From: Platycnemis pennipes | Taxonomy: Eukaryota > Arthropoda > Insecta > Odonata > Platycnemididae | Length of the DNA stretch: 64,000 nt | Assembly (NCBI GenBank): GCA_933228895.1 | Contig: CAKOGI010000034.1 | Span: 1-64,000, forward strand | Reading direction: 5' to 3' | Shown: one piece after another, positions 56,530 to 64,000 of the stretch | How positions within the stretch are numbered: the stretch's first letter is position 1 | Layout of the letters: the number at the start of each line of letters is the position of its first letter | Program-made: the position numbers and the translations under genes | The notes under the pieces: model-generated | The model's input: the letters and a program-made list of their open reading frames with translations, nothing else | Told to the model about the DNA's origin: nothing | The model's database searches: none

Positions 56530-59500
56530 TCACACAGACACAAGTCCTATCTTAGTACACAGTTCTTGAGTCTTCCTTGCACTAAGTCCTTTAGTTAACA
56601 AGTCTGCAATATTAAGGTGAGTTGGCACATACTCAAGATGAATTAGACCTTTTAACACAATGTCCTTAATATAATGGTATCTTATGTCAATAGCCTTGGA
56701 TCTATGATCAACCAGATCAAATTTGGCTAGGGCAATCGCAGGTAGATTGTCAGCCTTGACACAAGGAATCTCACACATGAATTTTAGGTTCATCTCCCCA
56801 AGGATATTACCTAGCCATAAGGCCTCCCTAGTGGTTAAGGCAAGGGCAATGTATTCAGATTCTTGGGTGGAATTTGCAACAACAGTTTGTTTCTTACATT
56901 GCCAGTGGATGGGGCCACCAGCTAGCATTGCAACAGTCCCAGAGAAAGATTTGCGGTCAATCTTATTTCCCGCAAAGTCAGCATCACTGAAAATTTGGGC
57001 CTGCACGTTGGTTTTCTGATAAACAATGGCATAATCAATGGTCCCTTTAACATATCTAAACAGGTGCTTTACAGCTGACCAGTGGGTTTTCATTGGGTGG
57101 GAACAGAACTGACTCAGGTATGACACAGCAAATGAGATATCAGGGCGAGTACCATTAGCAATGTACAAGAGCATGCCTATGGCCTTCCTAGAATCACTCT
57201 CGTTGACAGCAGCATCAGGCTCACTTGGCCCTTTCATAACACTAGTGCTGAGAGGACACGATACACATTTTGCATTAGACATTCCAAATTCATACAACAT
57301 TTGCTCTATATATTTTGATTGATCAATGGACATAGAATCACAACTCAGTTTTCTGACCCTTAAAGACAAAAAATTACTTATTTTTCCAAGGCATCTGATC
57401 TCCACATGCTTAGATAGATTTTCCTTGAACCAATTGATATTTGCTTGATCAACACTCCATATGGCTATGTCATCAACATACAAAGCAGCGTATATCTTAC
57501 GGGTTGAACTGAAGAATAAGCAAGGATCGCCATAAGTGAGTTTGAGTGCCATTGACAAAAGTCCATGTACCTGTGAAAACCCCTGGGCAACAAGTCTAGC
57601 CTTAAACTTGTGCAGATTACCATCATTTCCGGTTTTTACACGGAATTTCCATGTAGAGCCGATCACCTTCTCGTTGAGAGGTCTCGGTACGATGTCCCAA
57701 GTTCTCATCTTCTCCAAGTTGGTGAGCTCCTCCTCCATGGCAGTTATCCACCTGGCACGGTGGGGACTCAGCATTGCTTCCTCCACGGATGTAGGCTCGT
57801 GAGGATCATCTTCTTCTGACAGTGTCACCTGGGCTGAGTGGCACTCAGAGCAGCCACATGTGGTAGGTTTGTGCAACCTTCCGGAACGCCTTGGGACGAC
57901 AACTACCTCTTCAACTGCAATGGGTACAGGATCATCATCTGGCAGGTGGATGTTTTGGGCGTAGTCTAATCGTTGAGGGTCAGGTAGATCAGGTGTTGAG
58001 TCCTGAACCTCCAATTCGTCACTCTCCACCAGTTCATCCCCAAAATGCTCGTCACTCTCCACAAGTTCATCCCCAAAATGTTCGTCACTCTCCTCGAACG
58101 TGAATATGTTACTCAATGGATTCTCGTGCTTCCCCTGATCGGTTGACCGCATCTCCTTGAGTGGGAATGTGCTTTCATGAAATACTACGTCTCTCCTCAC
58201 GATGGCACACTTTCTTAATATGCTCCAGAGTCTGTAGCCTCCCTTGGTGCCCTCTTCATAGCCGAGCATGATACATTCCTCAGTCTTGCTATCGAGCTTT
58301 CTTCGATTCTCCACAATGGCCTGTGCTCTGCAGCCGAATGGTTTGATTTTTATCAGGTATTTCATGACGATCTCGCATTTCAGGATCAGGGCAATGGGTA
58401 TCTTGTTCCGAATAGCACGGCAGGGGCATCGGTTCCTTATGTATGCAGCCGTGTTAAGTGCTTCTGCCCACATATCTTTGGTAGCTCCAGATTCGATGAT
58501 CATACACCTTGCCATTTCCATGAGGGTTCGGTTTTGTCGCTCACTCCTGCCATTCTGCTGTGATGAATGAGGTACAGTTTTCTGGTGAATTATCCCATTC
58601 TCAGTCAGATATTTTCCAAATTCATCAGAACAGTATTCACCTCCTCTATCTGATCTTAGTTTCATTATCTTCTCACCAGTCATTTGTTCCATCAGAGCCT
58701 TGTATTCCTTGAATTTTGTGAGAGCCTCACCCTTGCTTTTCATGGTCTTCACAACAGTGTACCGGGAGAAATCATCAGTGAATACGATTGCATAGAGGGA
58801 TCCACCCTTGGATGGTGGGTCGAATTTTCCCATGACATCAGTGTGTACAAGTTCAAGGGGTTTGGATGCCCGTGCACTCGTTGCAATGAATGGCTTCCTT
58901 TGTATTTTCCCTTGGACGCATACGTCACACACTTCCATTTCCTTCCGTTTGAGCTCAGCAAGTGGTGGTATTTTCTCCAATGCTTGGGCATGGACATGGC
59001 CAAGACGTCGATGCCACATTTCCTTGGTTGTCTCTACACTCAACGCCAAAGGTGAGTTAGTCAGTCCTTGCATACTACGGTCACCGCTACAGAGTTCATA
59101 CATCTTTCCGGCTTTCTTGGCTTCGAAGATTATTTCACCATTCAGTGACCCTACAGCAACTTGGTTTCCGAACGTGACGACGACTCCCTTTTCGGTTAGC
59201 TGGGGAACAGAAATCAGATGGCAATACAGGCCGGGTACATACTTGACATTCTGCAAACACAATTTCTTGCTCTCTCCATCTTTCATTCTAGCATAGAGGT
59301 TTACAGCCCCTTCCCCTTCAATGGGTAGTTTCACGCCATTTCCTATTTTCACACTTCCCTTTGACCCCACTAAGCGTTTAAATGCATCGGCATTATGGCA
59401 CATATGGTCAGTCGCTCCCGAGTCCAAATACCACTTATCTTCGTGCACCTGGTGCCGTGACGAGTCGGATAACAGGAGTATGGCATTCTCTTCGTCTGAG

Positions 59501-59812
59501 TCCTCACTACAGGCAACGTTTGTCTTCGACTCACGCTCACGACGTTGTTTCAGTCTTGCTTCCTTAAATTCAGCCCATACAGGGCAGTCGCGTGCGGCGT
59601 GACCTGGTTTTTCACACGAGAAACATTTGAAGTTGGGTGGGGTGCCCCTTGACCGGTCCCTTCCCCTGGCCTTAAACTTACTGCATTTCTTTTGCCAGTT
59701 TGCCGGCGGCGGTTCCTTACATTCCTTCAAAACATTCAAGGCTACCGAATCGTCGTTCTTCACTCTGCTGTTCCTCTCCATCCTCCTTTCTTCAAGCAAT
59801 AATTTCGTCGAG
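56530..59812 (-). pseudogene. copia Gag-Pol polyprotein with internal RT deletion
   Basis: Open for about 1,090 codons to the stop at 56530. In order: Gag CCHC knuckle (CFSCEKPGHAARDC), protease WYLDSGATDHMC with an intact D-S-G-A-T site, GAG-pre-integrase MWHRRLGHVH and CDVCVQGK, integrase with DVMGKFDPP, DDFSRYTVVKTM, RSDRGGEYCSDEF and HSSQQNGRSERQNRTLME, then RT. The RT reads KFRVKTGNDGNLHKFKARLV, AQGFSQVHG and jumps directly to LLSMALKLTYGDPCLF and ALYVDDIAIW: about 100 residues, including the first RT motifs, are missing in frame. RNase H follows (FSDADFAGN; STQESEYIALA; THLNIADLLTKGL). The first 20 or so codons of the open frame above 59812 come from hAT DNA. Confidence 0.9.
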
Positions 59813-60173
59813 CACGAGCGTCGATTATTTACGAGAATCAGCTCGCGCCGATTTTTGTTGCGCATCCTTGACGTCCACGACACGATTATTTCAAATCATT
59901 TGATTCTGCTAGAATAATCGGCAAAGAATCGTATGCGCCTTTTGAATCTTTGCCGATTCTCAACTCATCACATTATCGTCGATTATTCCAAGAATCGATG
60001 CGCATTTCGTTCATCACTCGATTATTTTGCTCACAAAAGAATCGGGTAATAATCGTATGATTTTCAAGAATCGTATGTTTGTGCAACGATTCTCAAGAAT
60101 CATACGATTATTCACCGAGGTGCTCATTTCGTTCATCACCCGATTATTTCGCTCACAAAAGAATCGGATAATA
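59813..60173. repeat. Internal piece of the hAT element (copy of 37898-38258)
   Basis: About 361 bp, roughly 97% the same as 37898-38258 and in the same orientation (CACGAGCGTCGATTATTT to GAATCGGATAATA). It starts abruptly at the copia truncation point and passes directly into the copy of 43701 onward, sharing AATAA at the joint. Confidence 0.92.
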
Positions 60174-63050
60174 AATCTGTGGAAGGAAAACATACTGTTT
60201 CAATAGTGAAAATCAACTTTTACCGAGTTGAGCCTGATACAACTGAACGTATATTACATCTTCCCTAAGTGATCAACGATGTATGACGGAGTAATAATTC
60301 ATCCACATCTACATAATACCCTGCAAGCCACCGAAAGGTGTGTTGCAGGGGGTGATTTCTCACCAAAAAGCACCACATCTCATGCTAAATTAATTTGGTA
60401 ATAATTTACGATTGTATAATTTTTTTGCAGATAAAAATAGCAAAGCAGGCTTGCAATGTAATGTTGTTAGTAAGGTTTGCTTAAAGTCCTTATACCAACA
60501 TACAACTACCATTGCTATGAATTGACCCACTCGAACTGTACTTATGCATTCATATGATCCCAAATTGAACGAAGAAAGAAGGACATTTTGAAACTTTCGG
60601 CAAACAACATCTCTGATTCTGTGATGAAGGTCTGTGTCTGCGGATTCTGTGATTACCATAGTAATTTGGAGTCGCAAAATATTTTAAACGTCATAACTGA
60701 AAAAATTATCTTGGCATTTATTTAAGAGATAAAGTGTAAATTTTGATTTGGCTATGATTACCAATTAAATTCGCTTAAAAGACTGGTGACGCTAATTCAG
60801 TTATCGTTCCGTCCCTCTACAAATACTGGCGATCTTCGCTGCACACGTTTAAGTTCATTTGTTTATGCGTATTTCGCTTGGATCCCATGTACAGGCAGCG
60901 TATTCCAAATGAGGTCTAAAAAGGGAGAAGTAGGAGATTTCTCGTACATGATCATCACATTTATGCAGATCTTATATGATCAACGATTAATATAATTCAA
61001 CGGCAGATATATTGAATGCCGAATCAAACTTAATAACTGTTTTGACGCCGAGTCTAATTATAAAATTATTTGGCGCCAATAAATGTTGAACCAAACCGCC
61101 GCAAAGAATCACTTGGAGTATAGCTCGGCACTTGCATTGGACAATTAATTGCACCTAAAACCAGTTTGGGGAATTAATTCCGAAGCACGCCCAAGTATTA
61201 GGAGTACAAAAATATGCTTCCTCCTGCGAGGTCGCAGGAGGGAAACAGGGGCGTGAGAGATAAGCGAGGCTTCCATCCCAATACCCCCCCCCCTCCCCTT
61301 CGATTGCAACACCAATGCACGTGTGGCCATCGGCGACTTCCAGGAATCTCTCAAGCAGCAAGAAGGGCTACCGCCCGCGTTCGAGACCCCTCTTTAACAG
61401 AGTTTCTCCTCAATATTTTTGTAAATATATTTCTCTCATTTCTGCCTAATATCTTCGTTCACTATTCGTGAAATAGCCTGTACAAGAAGTCGAAAAAAAC
61501 CATTATCGACAATGCCAAATATTGAAATAGTTTTTACTTCGTTTTTACTTCTTTGTGTACCTCTAAACGTATAAAACCTGGATTATCTCTCTTATTCTCC
61601 AGTTCATCAAGGATAAATTATAGATGAAATAATTTAGCGGTGGGTATGTGCCGGCGGTGACGGTCATACTTTGGATAATGACATTAAACTTGATAATATG
61701 GAGTACATCAATGTTATTGTAACTAATACTTTTCAGTAAAATGTTTAAAATGAGAGTTTTAATTACAATATTAGAAATATATATCATTAAAATGTTCGAA
61801 ATGATGGTTTTTATTCGCTTTCCTCGGCTGGCACTCCGGTTTGAAGGTGGTTTGTGTGCTGTCCATGACTGTCATGCTTTGCAATATGACTAACGTATCT
61901 TTACTTGATGTTAAGGAGAAGATGGCACAACGCATCCATCATTATGTTCGGAAATAATACTTCCGGAGCCTATCGGACGCTTCTGTGTAAAAAGCGATGA
62001 GAGAAGACGATGTCGTCAGCGGTTTCCGAGCTAAAGGGGTAGTCTGTTTTGGCGCCAATAATTTTTCTCGTAAACAACAGGAAAAAATTTAAAGTTATGA
62101 AACGCTATAGTTGCTTGTTAGCATGTAAAGAGTGGTGGCCTTCACCGCCTGCCACACACCGTAAGGTGGCTTGCAGGTAGATATGGGCAACTTGGTAAAT
62201 CACCGTGGTATTTTTCGTAAATTACCAACACCTCTGAAAGGTACCGTAATAAACGGTAATTTTCAGAAAAGTTCTTTTTCAGAAAGTTAATTCCTCAGGA
62301 AGATTGGAATGGGTGATATTATAAATTTATAAGCAAAAACGATTTAGTTGACATTGTGTCCATGATTAATTCCAATGAATTCAGAGTAAAATAACAAATT
62401 CACATTGCGCAGAGGTAAGTCTTTGGAACGAAAGTTTCTCATAGTGTGACAAAAGAGGCGAATTGCGTGTTGCTGCCACTTCGTTGTAATTTTTTAAAAT
62501 GAGTTATAATAGATAAACGTCGTGATGTGTTTGATATAAGCATCGGCATTTATATCTCATTATTTCGTTTTGAGTCCTCTTATAAGGATTTGCAGCTCAA
62601 AACTTAAAATTACGATAATTTACCCATCTATACTTGCAGGGTATTGCGTAGATAAAGATAACAGTGTTAGCTTAACCTATGTATTATATTGAATTAAAAT
62701 AGGAATCATGTTGAGATCGCAGGTTAATATGTAGATATAATCTATAATATAAATTCCAAGATAATATTTTCAGTGAACACGCATAAAATATTTAGTGAAC
62801 CCCAAGCAACTGTGATAGCCTCGACCATAACCGAAAAATTGATTGCCAACAGACAGATTCAACATGTCCTTCTTTCCTCGTATAATTAGGGCTATATATA
62901 GCAGTAACTATATCTAATACCATGGTATAAATTTATGAAAAGCTGTTTAAGATCGGAAATAAATTTCACTGATGCATAACAAAGAAATATTTTATGACAT
63001 TGACATAAATTTTCTTACTTAATAACAAATTTTGTTTTCGTTAATAACGT
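60170..63050. repeat. 2.9-kb duplicated segment, copy 2
   Basis: Same orientation as copy 1 (43701-46592) and nearly identical. The TIR element inside lies at about 60305-62186. The homology ends at GTTAATAACGT; copy 1 continues AACACAGA, copy 2 continues with the MITE end CCCAGCCAGCACAAA. Confidence 0.93.
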
Positions 63051-63382
63051 CCCAGCCAGCACAAATAAACATTTTACCTTCAATTTATTTGAAATTTACG
63101 TAAATATGTCGTAAACTGTTTATTTGTTTACAAGTTGCTCACGTAAACTTCTAAGATGCATCTCGTAAAAATCGCGGCCACATGTCCTCATCGTGGAGTA
63201 AGCAACACAGAAACGGTTTACCAGAACGTCCGCCATAATGCATACGCATCAAATACTTTGTTTGCCATATATATTCCCTCACTACGTATTAAATGTGCAA
63301 TTAAATCCAGTGTACCACGTTTAAAAATTTTCACGAATAAAAAAGGTAAAAAAATTCATATACATCACTAGCAACGCTTTCG
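63051..63382. mobile_element. Left part of a MITE, CCCAGCCAGCACAAA end
   Basis: Starts CCCAGCCAGCACAAATAAAC, which resembles CCCAGCTGGCACAAAGTA at 39882. It is followed by TTTACGTAAAT and CGTAAACTTC-type short motifs. Its other end was not found before the window ends. Confidence 0.55.
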
Positions 63383-63387
63383 CCCCT

Positions 63388-63455
63388 AGGTGGCTCAGGG
63401 AACCGAACCCGTGTCGTTCGCTTCATATCTTGGCACGCTACCACCAGGCTTACTG
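63388..63455 (-). repeat. tRNA-like SINE head (A and B boxes)
   Basis: On the minus strand an A-box-like GGTGGTAGCGTG (63434-63445) is followed 24 bases later by a B-box GGTTCGGTTCC (63399-63409) and GAGCCACC. The acceptor arms do not pair well, so this is a tRNA-derived repeat (SINE head) and not a working tRNA. No tail boundary found. Confidence 0.6.
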
Positions 63456-64000
63456 CTTCGTTGATCTGGGTGTTCTCAGATTGCTAGTTGTTGTGACGCG
63501 GTTCATGCATGAACTTGCGCCGGTTCATGAATGCGAAGTAAAGTTTCAATAGTTGATTATAACTATAATTCATTACATAACTATAAGTTAAGACTATCGA
63601 AGGAACTGTAGTAATGATTTACGATCGAATTTGCTTTCCTAAATTGTCGAACACATGAATCCTTCGTTAATTGTGCTGGAGTGACAACACCCCTTAGAAA
63701 AATCTTTGAAGATTAAAAGTTAATTTCTCTTCACCAATGGTTATGATTACTGGTGAGCACCAATTAACTACTTGTGAATGATGATTAATTACTAATATTT
63801 GCAGTAATTACCTACTTATTTCAAGGGAGCTCAGGGGTGGATTTTGGAACAAATATCAAACTGCTATCTCATATCGGTGATCAGCTTAAAACATATGTAC
63901 TCCACATTTAATGAAAAAGATACTTGAAACTACTTCATGTATCTACATGTTAACTTTATGAGCCAAATATTTTCATTAAACATACGCGCAGAGTATAATC
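63456..64000. other. No gene seen
   Basis: AT-rich sequence to the end of the window with short inverted TAACTATAATT/AACTATAAG motifs only. Confidence 0.4.

Larger units (their letters stand above)
56209..59812 (-). mobile_element. Ty1/copia element, 5'-truncated
   Basis: The minus strand carries Gag-Pol followed by a polypurine tract and one LTR. The element is cut off within Gag at 59812, where sequence from the hAT element begins. Only the 3' LTR is present, so target duplication cannot be examined. Confidence 0.88.

Noticed and set aside
59321..59917. Several 60-96-codon plus-strand frames over the second copia
   Set aside because: Antisense shadows of the long Gag-Pol frame.
1..64000. 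CRISPR array, phage defence or bacterial operon
   Set aside because: Introns, LTR elements and eukaryotic transposons throughout; repeats are tandem satellites or inverted ends, with no spacer-repeat pattern.

Overview
The window looks like arthropod nuclear DNA, most likely from an insect with a large, repeat-rich genome. It has spliceosomal introns, copia elements with a tRNA-iMet-type primer site, piggyBac, P, hAT, Tigger and CACTA-type DNA transposons, and an insect-style DUF4806 gene. I cannot name the species. I see no rRNA, CRISPR array or bacterial-type operon. Almost everything recognisable is mobile DNA or has been captured by it.

Layout. (1) 226-8405, plus strand: a decayed multi-exon tyrosine-recombinase element (YR-A) with a C2H2 finger at its N-terminus, invaded by a copia fragment and a tandem repeat. 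A Myb/SANT-like exon lies inside the same interval. (2) 8858-11160: a decayed piggyBac. (3) 11513-12240: a GAATATTC-rich higher-order repeat. (4) 12318-15041, minus strand: a complete copia element with two 172-bp LTRs. Its integrase and most of its RT have been replaced by coding sequence of the host translation factor eIF5B. (5) 17156-31543, plus strand: eight exons that keep one frame for about 1,101 codons and join a CACTA (En/Spm-like) transposase to a DUF4806 protein. Its introns hold a 6.1-kb P element with a THAP exon (itself carrying three more insertions) and a 2.25-kb piggyBac-type element. A Tigger element sits exactly at the stop codon. (6) 33770-43700: arrays and MITE-like elements, including a 4.3-kb element (35006-39298) with a 2.3-kb hAT element nested inside it. 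(7) 43701-46592 and 60170-63050: a nearly identical 2.9-kb duplication. (8) 47440-53562: a second tyrosine-recombinase element (YR-B). It is preceded by an array of perfect heat-shock elements and a TATA box, and its catalytic domain is split between the two strands. (9) 56209-59812, minus strand: a 5'-truncated copia with an internal RT deletion. (10) 63051-64000: the start of another MITE and a tRNA-like SINE head.

How the parts relate. The only long coding unit that reads cleanly through all its exons is the transposase-DUF4806 gene; most of the rest is decayed. The observations most worth checking are that fusion gene, the eIF5B-carrying copia, the heat-shock-type promoter in front of YR-B, and the shared terminal motif (CCCASMNRGCA-like) on elements whose internal repeats are unrelated.
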